The translations under genes were made by a program, and so were the position numbers. A stretch of 64,000 nt of DNA from Clostridium_AD sp050717515 (GTDB taxonomy: Bacteria > Bacillota > Clostridia > Clostridiales > Clostridiaceae): assembly GCF_050717515.1 (NCBI RefSeq), contig NZ_JBOITL010000022.1, positions 62,001-126,000 of the forward strand. Reading direction: 5' to 3'. Positions 52,982 to 63,008 of this stretch are shown piece by piece (the first letter of the stretch is position 1; each line of letters opens with the position of its first letter). Below the pieces are notes generated by a model that was not told the origin of the DNA, did not search any database, and was given only the letters and a program-made list of their open reading frames with translations.

Positions 52982-53923
52982 CTAATACCCTTTTTTCAGA
53001 TTTACTGTATTCACTAACCCTTCCCCTTTAAGATATTTTTTCATATTTTTATAAATAATATCAAACCTTCTCTCGTTTCTCATCTCTGAAATCCAGGAAT
53101 TGTGAGAAGTTAATATAACGTTACTTAAATCCCATAATGAATTATTTTCTTTTAAAGGTTCTTCTTCATACACATCTAAGGCCGCCCCTGCCAATTTGCC
53201 ATTCGTTAAGTTTTTCAATAGAGCACCCTCATCTACAATACTGCCTCTAGCTACATTTATAAAATAAGCACCAGTTTTCATTTCCATAAATCTCTCTTCA
53301 TTAATTAAATGATGAGTAGCTTTTGTATATGGTATTGTAGCAACAACCACATCACACAATTTAAGCATTTCATTTAAATCTGCATAACATCTATTAAAAT
53401 ATTCAATATCTCTACCATCTGTATTCACACCTACTATATTTACCCCAAAACCCTGAAATCTTTTAGCTGCCTCAGTAGCTATAGTGCCTGTTCCAATAAA
53501 GCCTATGGTCTTTCCATATAACTCCATAATACTTGTATCCATCTTCCATTTCCTCTTGCTTTGGTTTTCATATAGCATCTTACTATTCTTAAAAAGCTCT
53601 AGGGTTTTTAATACAACCCATTCCCCCATGGGTATACTGTAACCACCTTTATTATTGGTAATTATAATCGAAGTGTTTTTAACATACTCTATTGGTAGCT
53701 GGTCAATGCCTATACTAGATAATTGAATCCATTTTAGCTTTTTCATTTTTTCTATGTCTAGGGTTTTAAATGGGTCATAACAAACTAAAACCTCTACCTC
53801 CTCCAAATCATCATTATAAATTAAACCTTCCTCTGGTATAACTTTTACATCATACCCAAAGGCTTTTATATCTTTGATTTTATCTCCGCCGTAGTTGTAT
53901 GTGAAAAGTGCTTTAATAGACAT
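52982..53923 (-). CDS. D-2-hydroxyacid dehydrogenase (NAD-binding)
   Basis: 313 residues. Rossmann motif GFIGTGTIATEAA near 142-154, active-site Arg in VARGSIVDE, and the His-containing TSHNSW region in place of the common TPH. Members of this family reduce 2-keto acids such as pyruvate, phosphohydroxypyruvate or ketoisocaproate; specificity is not clear. GGGAGGGG lies before the ATG at 53923. Confidence 0.88.
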   Translation of the reverse strand: MSIKALFTYNYGGDKIKDIKAFGYDVKVIPEEGLIYNDDLEEVEVLVCYDPFKTLDIEKMKKLKWIQLSSIGIDQLPIEYVKNTSIIITNNKGGYSIPMGEWVVLKTLELFKNSKMLYENQSKRKWKMDTSIMELYGKTIGFIGTGTIATEAAKRFQGFGVNIVGVNTDGRDIEYFNRCYADLNEMLKLCDVVVATIPYTKATHHLINEERFMEMKTGAYFINVARGSIVDEGALLKNLTNGKLAGAALDVYEEEPLKENNSLWDLSNVILTSHNSWISEMRNERRFDIIYKNMKKYLKGEGLVNTVNLKKGY

Positions 53924-54037
53924 CCAAACCCCTCCCCTTCGTTAAATCATTACTCTATAATATACTACAAATGCAATCAGTTAACTTCTATATTTTATAA
54001 AGTTCATACAAACTTATCTAATTTTTTTAAAATAAGT

Positions 54038-54063
54038 ATGCCACTTGCCACGTGGATGGCACC
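54038..54063. repeat. TGCCAC-type palindromic repeat, copy 2
   Basis: ATGCCACTTGCCACGTGG-ATGGCACC, 18 bases before copy 3, same orientation. Both lie in the short gap between the hydroxyacid dehydrogenase and M16C genes. Confidence 0.7.
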
Positions 54064-54076
54064 AGAGTGTTAAAAA

Positions 54077-54116
54077 AAAGATGCCACTTGCCACGCGAGT
54101 GGCACCAGGCATCTTT
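54077..54116 (-). terminator. M16C terminator built on repeat copy 3
   Basis: Outer arms AAAGATGCC (54077-54085) and GGCATCTTT (54108-54116) and inner GCCAC/GTGGC of the repeat unit (54081-54106) form one strong stem immediately after the M16C stop at 54120. Confidence 0.7.
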
Positions 54117-54119
54117 ACA

Positions 54120-57050
54120 TTATTTAAATACATTTACTAAACTCGTGAATATATCTTTGTTATCTTTAAGTTTATTTTCATTTCCAAGTACACAAAAACA
54201 ATTTTCTTTTATAATATCATCTAGTAATGATTTAAATGACTTAATGTCCGCAGACTTTGTACTTAAAACTTCGTCTCTTTCCATTTGTCTTTGCGCCTCA
54301 GTAATACCTCTTATATAGTATGCTGTAGCTCTTTCGCCCTTCATAGAAGGTGTTAGTGGTGAATCAAGCTCACTAATTGTTCCTATAATATATTTGGTCA
54401 TTTCCCTTTCGGAGGCCTCAAAACTACCTATATAGTCACATATTCCGTCATAAGCCTTTAATGTCTCTGCAACATTAGGATCCCTATAAGATACAAATAC
54501 TATGTTACCACTTCTAGCTAAGTTTGCAAACCCACCATAGGCACCGCCCTGAACACGAACTCTATTCCATAAGTAGTCCAGACTTGCTATAGTTTTAAGC
54601 ACTAGCATCTTACCTGAATAAGCGTAACCTTGTTTAATGAAGTTATAACCTTTAGCTACATACTGAACATCTGATGAAGATAATAAGCCTTCATTGTTTT
54701 TATTAAGGGCAAAATCATATTTCGCATCTGGCAATTCTTCTTGTCCTAAGATGCTTATAATCTTAGGTAGCTCTGCCGCAAAAGCAGTATAAATATCCTC
54801 TTCTCCTGTAATACTTACTATAAGATTATTCTTATTAAATATAAGTTTTGATACCTTATTTAAATTTTCAATAATTTCATCTGCCTTATTATCAAAATTT
54901 CTTTCGATATCATTTATAAATTCATAAAAAGATATTCCTGTAGTTTTTTCTATATAAGCTGAAGCTGGTGAAAAGTAGGAAGTAAGTCTTCCAGCTGCTG
55001 CCATATGTCCTCTATCAAGGATTTTCATTTCCTGCCTTGATTTCAATTGTTGAATTAGCTCCTTCAAACGCTTCTTTTCATCAAATTTAGTAGTATTAAT
55101 TATCTCTGCCATAATATCAAATAGTTTAGGAAGCTTTGGAACTAGTGCTTTACTCTTTACTACAAGCTTTGGACTATACTTTTCAAAATTTTCACTATCA
55201 CCATACACTTCAGTTGTAAAATGAATTCCGCCTGTATGGATATTAATTTCATTAGATAAATCAGAATAGTTAGTACTCTCTGTACTTACTCTTCCTAAAA
55301 GAGTTGATAGTAATGTTACATAAGGGACTAATTCCATATCTACTTTTTTAGCATCAAATAATATATTTATATAGGCAATTTTATTAGTAAATATATTATG
55401 AGATAATACCTTTACTCCATTTTCATCCTTTTCCTTTAGGGGTAAATGTTCCACTGTAGTTTCAATATCTGAACGTTCAAGTAGTGGAATAGTTTCAAGC
55501 ACTTCTTTAGTATCTGGTGTCATTTGTCTTTCTTTAAGCGCTTTTGTTCTTTGCACTATTTTATCTATCTCACTATCTGAGATACTAGCCTTATACTTAG
55601 CGAGCTTCTCTTCTACTGCCTTAGACTTTTGTTCTGCTAGACCCCTTTTGCCATTCAAAATAACCATAGAACTATGGGTATTGTTTATTAAGTACTTCTC
55701 TATAAGGTTTTCAAAATAATTAGTAGTTAATGCAGCTTTTATCTTGCTTAAATAACTTTCATATTCTAAATGCATAGTTGGGTCTTTATCATAAAGCCAA
55801 CTGTCCATGCTAGTTATATAATAGAATAATCCTTTTGGAAAACCTCCTAAATCAGCTTCTCGCAATTTAAATTCCGTTATATTTATACAAGCCTCTATTA
55901 GCTTTTTGTCTATTCCATCCTTAACTAAATTCTTTAATGTTGTATACACAACTTCTTTAAATTCTTCTTTTTTAGCCTCATTGGAGTTCTTTACTACTAT
56001 ACTGAATACTGGTTGCAATATGCTATTATCAAAGCTTCCGAATACATCTTTGCCAAGGTCCGCTTCAACAAGTGCTCTCTTTAACGGTGCTGCAGCACTT
56101 TCTAGTAATAGATACTCTAAAATTTCAAAAGCTAAATGAAGTTCAGGCTGACTAATATTATCTCCTGATACAAAGTTCATGCTTAAGAAGCTTTTGTCCT
56201 TCTCATCATCATCTGAGGAAATAGGATACTCTATTTTAAGTTCTTTCATACTACTAAAGGGTTTCTGAAGTTGTATCGCTGAGTCTACTGTTATTTTATC
56301 AAAGTCATTTAAATATTTTTCGCTAATAAATTGTAGCTCTTTATCAATATTTCCATCTCCATATAGGAATATATAACTATTTGAAGGATGATAATATTTT
56401 TTATGAAACTCTATAAATTCCTCCTGGGTTAAGTCTGGAATAAACTCTGGATCTCCACCCGATTCTACGCCATAAGAGGTGTCTGGGAATAAGGATTCTT
56501 GAATCTTACGCATAAGGCATCCCTCAGGTGAGGAAAACGCACCCTTCATTTCATTATAAACTACACCTTTGTAGGATAGCTTATCTTCCTTGTTTTCTAA
56601 TTCATAATGCCAACCCTCTTGCATTAATATTTCTGGCTTAGAATATATATTAGGATAAAAAACTGCATCTAAATAAACATCCATAAGGTTAAAAAAGTCT
56701 TTTTCATTTTTACTAGCTAGAGGGTACATTGTTTTATCTGAAAAGGTCATAGCATTTAAAAATGTATTTAAAGACCCCTTTATGAGTTCCACAAAAGGCT
56801 CCTTTGTAGGAAACTTCCTAGAGCCGCAAAGCACTGAATGCTCTAATATATGTGGAAGTCCATTGCTACTTTTAGGTGGTGTTCTAAATCCTATAGAAAA
56901 CACCTTGTTATCATCATCATTTTCTAAATGCAATAGTCTAGCTCCACTTTTCTCATGTTCAAATAATCTTGCCTGTGAATTTAACTCTTCTATATTTTTC
57001 TCCTGGATTAACTTAAAGCCATGATATGTAGTACCAATTGTAAATTTCAT
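54120..57050 (-). CDS. M16C peptidase, presequence-protease-like (insulinase family)
   Basis: 976 residues, the usual size of PreP/M16C-type enzymes. Inverted zinc motif HILEH (His67, Glu70, His71) and downstream NEMKGAFSSPE provide the metal and acid ligands. It degrades oligopeptides inside the cell. The start MKFTIG at 57050 has AGGAGGAG directly before it; an upstream extension to 57149 reads through repeat copy 4 and is rejected. Confidence 0.92.
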   Translation of the reverse strand: MKFTIGTTYHGFKLIQEKNIEELNSQARLFEHEKSGARLLHLENDDDNKVFSIGFRTPPKSSNGLPHILEHSVLCGSRKFPTKEPFVELIKGSLNTFLNAMTFSDKTMYPLASKNEKDFFNLMDVYLDAVFYPNIYSKPEILMQEGWHYELENKEDKLSYKGVVYNEMKGAFSSPEGCLMRKIQESLFPDTSYGVESGGDPEFIPDLTQEEFIEFHKKYYHPSNSYIFLYGDGNIDKELQFISEKYLNDFDKITVDSAIQLQKPFSSMKELKIEYPISSDDDEKDKSFLSMNFVSGDNISQPELHLAFEILEYLLLESAAAPLKRALVEADLGKDVFGSFDNSILQPVFSIVVKNSNEAKKEEFKEVVYTTLKNLVKDGIDKKLIEACINITEFKLREADLGGFPKGLFYYITSMDSWLYDKDPTMHLEYESYLSKIKAALTTNYFENLIEKYLINNTHSSMVILNGKRGLAEQKSKAVEEKLAKYKASISDSEIDKIVQRTKALKERQMTPDTKEVLETIPLLERSDIETTVEHLPLKEKDENGVKVLSHNIFTNKIAYINILFDAKKVDMELVPYVTLLSTLLGRVSTESTNYSDLSNEINIHTGGIHFTTEVYGDSENFEKYSPKLVVKSKALVPKLPKLFDIMAEIINTTKFDEKKRLKELIQQLKSRQEMKILDRGHMAAAGRLTSYFSPASAYIEKTTGISFYEFINDIERNFDNKADEIIENLNKVSKLIFNKNNLIVSITGEEDIYTAFAAELPKIISILGQEELPDAKYDFALNKNNEGLLSSSDVQYVAKGYNFIKQGYAYSGKMLVLKTIASLDYLWNRVRVQGGAYGGFANLARSGNIVFVSYRDPNVAETLKAYDGICDYIGSFEASEREMTKYIIGTISELDSPLTPSMKGERATAYYIRGITEAQRQMERDEVLSTKSADIKSFKSLLDDIIKENCFCVLGNENKLKDNKDIFTSLVNVFK

Positions 57051-57125
57051 TTTTCTCCTCCTCATACTATCTCTCGAAAATTCAAAACACTTATTGTGTG
57101 TTTTAGCTCTTGCAAACTTGCCACT

Positions 57126-57150
57126 TGCCACTTGCCACGTGAGTGGCACC
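57126..57150. repeat. TGCCAC-type palindromic repeat, copy 4
   Basis: Unit preceded by extra CACTTGC 7-mers in tandem. It lies in the gap between the M16C gene and the giant kinase/GGDEF gene. Confidence 0.7.
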
Positions 57151-57263
57151 TAACATTATTATACACCATATACTTCCATAGAGCTAACAACATAAATGCT
57201 TTTATACATCTATGTTCCCTCATTTTTATTTTGTATATACTATAATTAAAAAACAAAATATTG

Positions 57264-60200
57264 TTATAGTATTGGAACTATTATCTTCCCCAGTGTATTT
57301 ACAAAATTAAAATCCTCAAAACCAAATTCTTTTGCCACCGTAGATTCCGTTAAGTATAATACTCCTTTTACTATGTCACCCTGAATCAACGGAATTACCA
57401 TTACAGATTGCCAGTTCGGAACACCTGTAACTGTATCATACTCAGTTATTGTATCCCAATCTATCTTGCATACTCCTTGTTTACTATCAATTACAGATTT
57501 TATTATATTCTCATTATAGGTATTTATATCCATCCATTCATTTTTAAGAATTTTTCTTGAATATTTATCTATAATATTTCCATTTTTCAAAATAAATAAG
57601 ATTCCCTTTTTTGCTTCTGTAATTTCAATTATTCTACCTAATAAAGTATATATTTTATCTTCTCTGCTTGTATTTATGTTTATAAGCTCAATTAATTCTA
57701 TCATAGCAAGTACATTTCTATGGTCTTGTATTGCATTACCAGATATTATTCCAGCAAGTCTATCTGTTCTTTTCGCCTTTTTAGAGAACTCACGGTTCCA
57801 AATGTCATATCTATTCCGCCCCTGCTGTTTTGCCACATATAAAGCTTGATCTACTCTTTCAACTAATTCTTCTTGCCACTCACCATGAAGAGGATAGGAG
57901 GCCACACCCAAACTTACAGTAACATCTCGTCTATTGTCTAGTATTTTTTCTCCTTCTATTTTAGTCCTAAGTTTTTCAGCTATAAGCTCAGCATCACAAA
58001 CACTAGTTCCTGGAAGAATAACAATAAATTCTTCACCGCCATATCTACCTACAATATCTGTTTCTCTTAAATTGCTCATCACCACATCGCAAACCCTTTT
58101 TAACACATAATCTCCTGTCCTATGTCCAAACTTATCGTTTATTGTTTTAAAATGATCTAAATCATACATAATAAGTGAAAATTCGCTCCCTGTTTGGCTT
58201 GCTACTTCAATTTGCTCACCTAAGGCTTCTTCTAGGTATTTTCTAGTAAGAGTTCCTGTCAATTTATCAATAGACGCAGTTAATCTAAATTTATATTTTT
58301 CAATTATTATACCTATAACTTTACTGAGCTCAATACATTTTTTCATGCTATCATTATTAAGATTATTTAATACTCTTTGTGATTCAATATATACATATCC
58401 AATAACATCCTTATTGCCCAGTATATTTTTCCTTCTTTCATTTTTAATAAAGCCTTTTTCATTAGTATTTTCTATAATAATAGGGATGCAAATAAAGGCT
58501 TTTAAGGTATTATGAATACTATTTGCACCCCCATTTACATTTTGTTCTAGAGTTACATCCCCTACTAAAACTGGTCTCTCTCCAGTTAAAACTTTAGATA
58601 ATACCTCTTGGTTTTGTGGCAATTCATATCTTCTATCACTAGATGCGATAACTTTATAGGCATTGTCATTATCATTTATAATAATAGTTCCCCTTGTGGC
58701 TAGTGTTATATATGATAAATAATCAATTATAAGCTCTAAGTTTTTCCCATTATCCCCTTGTAGATTTTCTAATACATCACTAATGTCATGAATATCTTCA
58801 TGAAGGGCAGATGAATATATTTTTTTTATGGACTTTATAAAGTTCTTGTTTTTTAAAATTTCTTTGTGATTTACTTGGTCTAATAAATATAATAGCCCTG
58901 CCTCATCGCTGATAATAAAAGGATCAGCTTCTAATACTTTCGTATCTTTATTGTTTTTATAATAATTATTAATTGCTAAAAATTTATTGAAAGGCCTCAA
59001 TGCATTGTTTAGTTGAATGTAAGTTAATCTGCTCTCTAACGGTAACTTGTGAATTATATCCTTTAATATACCACAAGCCTCAAAGTAGTATATTACTGCA
59101 TACAAATAATCCTTTTTATTAAAATAATAATCTCCCATTGCAGTATATACTTTCCAATATATATCAACTTCATTATATTTATTTGAATATTCTAATGCTT
59201 CATTGAAAAATTTAATGTTTTTCTTCTTTTCCATTAATCCATCGACATATAACTTTTTAACATACACTCTTTGCTCTTTTATATCAATGTCAATCTTGTT
59301 AATTTCACTAAAAATGGTAGGTATAAGCTTTCGTTTTCCATTTTCATATAAAAAAATTATAACCTCATAAAATATGTTAAGTCTACTACTTAATGAGGAT
59401 ATTTTACTTGCTATAGTTATAATATTTTCGATGATTTCATTAGATTTATCATCATTTTCTCTAAAATGAAATAATATATATTCATTTAAAATCTGAGACT
59501 GCCATTTAAAAATACATTCGTCATTTTCATATATATTTAGTGCCTGCTGTATATATAACTGAGCCTTTTTCAAATCACCCATTTTATAGTTTATTTGAGC
59601 CGCTAAAAAGTAGAATTCCCCTATTTCTTTTCCTTGAGTAGGATAATTTTCTAGCTCTTTATTACAAAGTTCATAATATTTATATGCATTATCGTAATTA
59701 CCCAATTTCAAATAAGAACTAGCAATATAACTATAACAATAAAAAGTATGGAATTCATCTTCATATTTTTTACACATTTCTAGTGTCTCCATAAAATATT
59801 GTAAGGATGTTTCATACTGCCCTTTGGAAAAATATGTAGCACCTATATTTATTAAAGCAAGTATGACCTTTGAGCTCATATTGTTTTTTTCACATATATC
59901 CTTCATCTTTAGGAAATATTTTATGGCCTTATCATCCTCTTGATAATAATCTCCATAAATAACACCTATTCTATTTAAGGATTTTATTAACCCCTCAATA
60001 TTATTATATTTATTGCAAACTTCTATATTTTTTTCAAAAATTACTAACGCTTCTTGAGCTCTACCACTTCTTAAATAAGCTAATCCCTTATGGTTATAAA
60101 ATATTGTCTTAAGTTCTTCATATTCCCCTATACACTTCTCTATACAATTATTACATATAGTTTGTACACTTTCATACTCTTGCTTTATGTCATATATAGA

Positions 60201-62708
60201 AGCAAGTATCCCCTGACATCTAAGCATTCCTGCAAGATAATCTACTTTTGAAAGCATAGTCTGAATTTTTTCAATATAATAAACTGTACTATCTATATTA
60301 TTTTTACTTAAATACACCTCTGCTACTTTAACTAAGCTATCTATTATATATTTGTAAAACTCTGTATTTTCCTTATATTTCTGTATTGATAAATAGTATT
60401 TTACAGCTAAATCAATATGTCCCTCCTGTTCGTGCAAATTTGCAAGGTCCATAATAAGCTTTATATTTTTAATTGGATCCCATGAATACTCTATAATAGA
60501 TTCGGCTTTAGTTAAATTTTTTATAGCATCACTTCTATTTTTTAGGAGCTTCATTTTTTCAGCATTTTCAATGCAATAATCAATAATCTTTCCCTCTTGA
60601 TTAGATTTTTCTAAGTGATAAATTAATTCATCAATATATTCCGTACCACCCTGTTTATACTGGTTTTCAAGTACTATTGAGGCTAATTTGTGCATAGCTT
60701 TTCTATCTTCCGACCTGATTTTTTCATACATAAGACTTTTAAGAAACTTATTGTAAAAATCGAATACGAAACCTCTATCCTCAATTTTTTTGCATAGTAT
60801 TCCCGAGGAAATAAGCCCTTCAATAGCTTTCTCTAAACCTTTATTATCTTTATCAATAAAACTAACAATTATTTCTAAAGAAACAGCACTATTAAATATT
60901 GATATTATTTGTAAAATGTTGTAATTCAATTCTCCCATTTCTTTAACTTGATTTAATAGTACTCCATGCATATCTGTCGGTAGTATAAAATCAGAATATT
61001 CACATTCTTTAGTCCAACGCCCCTCTTCACCATCTACATAAATGTATTTTTTACTGAAAAAACTCTTTATAATTTCTTGCACAAATAATGGATTACCCTT
61101 TGTCTTTTCATATATACTAGCTGCTAATTTATAGGGTATATTAGGCATACCAAGGATATTTTGAATCATTCTTCCTACTTCTTTCTCATCTAGCTCTTTT
61201 AAAAAAATATTAGTTACATCATTGCTCTGAGCTATACTTTTATTAAATTCCGTGAATTTCTTATTTAGCACACACTCTCCGTCACAGTAGGACATTATGA
61301 CCATGATATTTTTATTAGGTAGTTTTTTTCTCATAAGGTAATCCATTAATTCTATGGTAAAATCATCAGCTAAGTGGAAATTATCAATAATAATAACTAT
61401 GGGTATATTATTGACACATTCTTCAATAAACCCTGTTGCGGAATGTATAAGTCTAAACTTTTCTTTATGACCGCTTAATGGTTCCGATGGTATTATACTC
61501 TTTTTACCACCTAGTTCAGGGATAAATTTTACTAGTTCCGACTCATATCTTTCTAGCACCTCTGATTCACATTCAGAAATAAATTGTTTTAATATATCTA
61601 CAAAAGCCTTATTACTATTTTTAGTAGAAGCGTCCAACATAAAACTGCTATAAACGTTTACTTTATTCAAAGAAAAAATGTATTTTAGTGAATTAAGAAT
61701 CCTAGTTTTACCAATGCCTGATTCTCCATGAATTAAAATAGTAGAATTATAATTATTTTTATTTTTGATAGATTCATATATATTAATAATTTTCTCAACT
61801 TCATCATCTCTACCTATCAACTTCAAATTGAAATTCAATTTTTCTATCTCTTTTTTTCTATGTGGTACGTATTTCTTACTAAAAATAATATTTATATCCA
61901 TTACTAATTCTGAAATGCTTTTATATCTTTTTGTGGCATCACTATAAATCATTTTATTAATTATCTTTTTAAATTTTACATTAAAATTTTCATTTTCATT
62001 AATTTTCTCCCAAAGTTTGAACTCATCTAGATCTATAATGTCTTCATCAATAATGAAATTATGATCTTCACTTTTCATATATATAATAAAAAGTAATACC
62101 CCTAGAGAATATATATCACTAGAAATACTGTCTTTTCCACCTGCTAATATTTCTGGCGCCTTAAAATAATCAACCTTATTTTCTTCCTTCCAGAAACCCT
62201 GTGTTTCAAGTTCAATAGTGGCAAAATCTTTGAATTTAATGCAATTTTCTTCACCTTTTTCTATACTTGAAACTATAATATTCGATAAATTTATACCTCC
62301 ATAAATAAAACCTTTTAAATGAAGATAATTTATACTTTGGCAGATTTCTATAAACAAATCTAATATATCTTCATTTGACATTTCATCTGCAATATCTAAA
62401 ATGCTAAAGTTATTTTGCACATATTCATTTGTGTAAAAATACACTTTATCATTTAATTTTTTATTATCTAAAAGCTTAACTAGGTCAAAATCATATACTG
62501 ATGTTATATTTTTGCAGTCTAGGTTAGTTAAACTAATGAACTCTTTTGTATAGAATTCTATTAATTCTTTTTTTAGATATTCTGAATTAATAATATTTAA
62601 TTGTACCGTATCGTAATTTTTTATTATGTCATTAACTACATAACTGGAAACTACCCTATTTTGTTTTATACACTTAACTATTCTGTATCTATTGTTAATA
62701 ATTTCCAT
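57264..62708 (-). CDS. Pseudokinase-ATPase-TPR-GAF-GGDEF-GAF signalling protein
   Basis: 1814 residues. Residues 1-280: Ser/Thr kinase fold, but the VAIK Lys is lost (VQLNII) and the catalytic HRD reads YGGIN (136-140), while DFA (161-163) and APE (184-186) remain, so it is a likely pseudokinase. About 295-680: AAA/STAND-type ATPase with Walker A GESGIGKT (328-335) and Walker B IIIDNFHLADD. About 740-1180: TPR repeats. About 1290-1460: GAF. About 1480-1640: GGDEF with GGEEF at 1557-1561 and a product-inhibition site RETD at 1548-1551, so a functional diguanylate cyclase. About 1670-1810: second GAF. Start at 62708 (MEIINN) with AAGGAA upstream. It likely makes cyclic di-GMP in response to a signal. 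Confidence 0.9.
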   Translation of the reverse strand: MEIINNRYRIVKCIKQNRVVSSYVVNDIIKNYDTVQLNIINSEYLKKELIEFYTKEFISLTNLDCKNITSVYDFDLVKLLDNKKLNDKVYFYTNEYVQNNFSILDIADEMSNEDILDLFIEICQSINYLHLKGFIYGGINLSNIIVSSIEKGEENCIKFKDFATIELETQGFWKEENKVDYFKAPEILAGGKDSISSDIYSLGVLLFIIYMKSEDHNFIIDEDIIDLDEFKLWEKINENENFNVKFKKIINKMIYSDATKRYKSISELVMDINIIFSKKYVPHRKKEIEKLNFNLKLIGRDDEVEKIINIYESIKNKNNYNSTILIHGESGIGKTRILNSLKYIFSLNKVNVYSSFMLDASTKNSNKAFVDILKQFISECESEVLERYESELVKFIPELGGKKSIIPSEPLSGHKEKFRLIHSATGFIEECVNNIPIVIIIDNFHLADDFTIELMDYLMRKKLPNKNIMVIMSYCDGECVLNKKFTEFNKSIAQSNDVTNIFLKELDEKEVGRMIQNILGMPNIPYKLAASIYEKTKGNPLFVQEIIKSFFSKKYIYVDGEEGRWTKECEYSDFILPTDMHGVLLNQVKEMGELNYNILQIISIFNSAVSLEIIVSFIDKDNKGLEKAIEGLISSGILCKKIEDRGFVFDFYNKFLKSLMYEKIRSEDRKAMHKLASIVLENQYKQGGTEYIDELIYHLEKSNQEGKIIDYCIENAEKMKLLKNRSDAIKNLTKAESIIEYSWDPIKNIKLIMDLANLHEQEGHIDLAVKYYLSIQKYKENTEFYKYIIDSLVKVAEVYLSKNNIDSTVYYIEKIQTMLSKVDYLAGMLRCQGILASIYDIKQEYESVQTICNNCIEKCIGEYEELKTIFYNHKGLAYLRSGRAQEALVIFEKNIEVCNKYNNIEGLIKSLNRIGVIYGDYYQEDDKAIKYFLKMKDICEKNNMSSKVILALINIGATYFSKGQYETSLQYFMETLEMCKKYEDEFHTFYCYSYIASSYLKLGNYDNAYKYYELCNKELENYPTQGKEIGEFYFLAAQINYKMGDLKKAQLYIQQALNIYENDECIFKWQSQILNEYILFHFRENDDKSNEIIENIITIASKISSLSSRLNIFYEVIIFLYENGKRKLIPTIFSEINKIDIDIKEQRVYVKKLYVDGLMEKKKNIKFFNEALEYSNKYNEVDIYWKVYTAMGDYYFNKKDYLYAVIYYFEACGILKDIIHKLPLESRLTYIQLNNALRPFNKFLAINNYYKNNKDTKVLEADPFIISDEAGLLYLLDQVNHKEILKNKNFIKSIKKIYSSALHEDIHDISDVLENLQGDNGKNLELIIDYLSYITLATRGTIIINDNDNAYKVIASSDRRYELPQNQEVLSKVLTGERPVLVGDVTLEQNVNGGANSIHNTLKAFICIPIIIENTNEKGFIKNERRKNILGNKDVIGYVYIESQRVLNNLNNDSMKKCIELSKVIGIIIEKYKFRLTASIDKLTGTLTRKYLEEALGEQIEVASQTGSEFSLIMYDLDHFKTINDKFGHRTGDYVLKRVCDVVMSNLRETDIVGRYGGEEFIVILPGTSVCDAELIAEKLRTKIEGEKILDNRRDVTVSLGVASYPLHGEWQEELVERVDQALYVAKQQGRNRYDIWNREFSKKAKRTDRLAGIISGNAIQDHRNVLAMIELIELININTSREDKIYTLLGRIIEITEAKKGILFILKNGNIIDKYSRKILKNEWMDINTYNENIIKSVIDSKQGVCKIDWDTITEYDTVTGVPNWQSVMVIPLIQGDIVKGVLYLTESTVAKEFGFEDFNFVNTLGKIIVPIL

Positions 62709-63008
62709 TAAAATCACTTCCTTAAATATTAATTAAATTATAACCTGAAGTGCTACAATACTAAAATCAGCTTTGACCCTGTACCACAATACAAATATAA
62801 CATATTTTTTGTATATCATCATCACTTTGCAGAAAAATTTTTCTATAATTTTCTATTTTTTATAATCTCTCTAAAATTTGTACTTTTCTATCATTATAAC
62901 AAATCCTTATAGACTTTATCTTTTTTTTTTGTAAAACGTCAAATATTACTACTAAAACAACATATCCAATACTGTTGTTGCATGCATAAGAATTGAATAA
63001 CCTAACTT
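62709..63008. other. AT-rich gap before the giant signalling gene
   Basis: About 300 bases. A TATAAT-like box on the minus strand (about 62890-62900, TTGTTATAATG) might be the promoter of the giant gene, with no good -35. Nothing else is seen. Confidence 0.4.

Noticed and set aside
57051..57149. N-terminal extension of the M16C frame
   Set aside because: It translates repeat copy 4; AGGAGGAG directly precedes the start at 57050.
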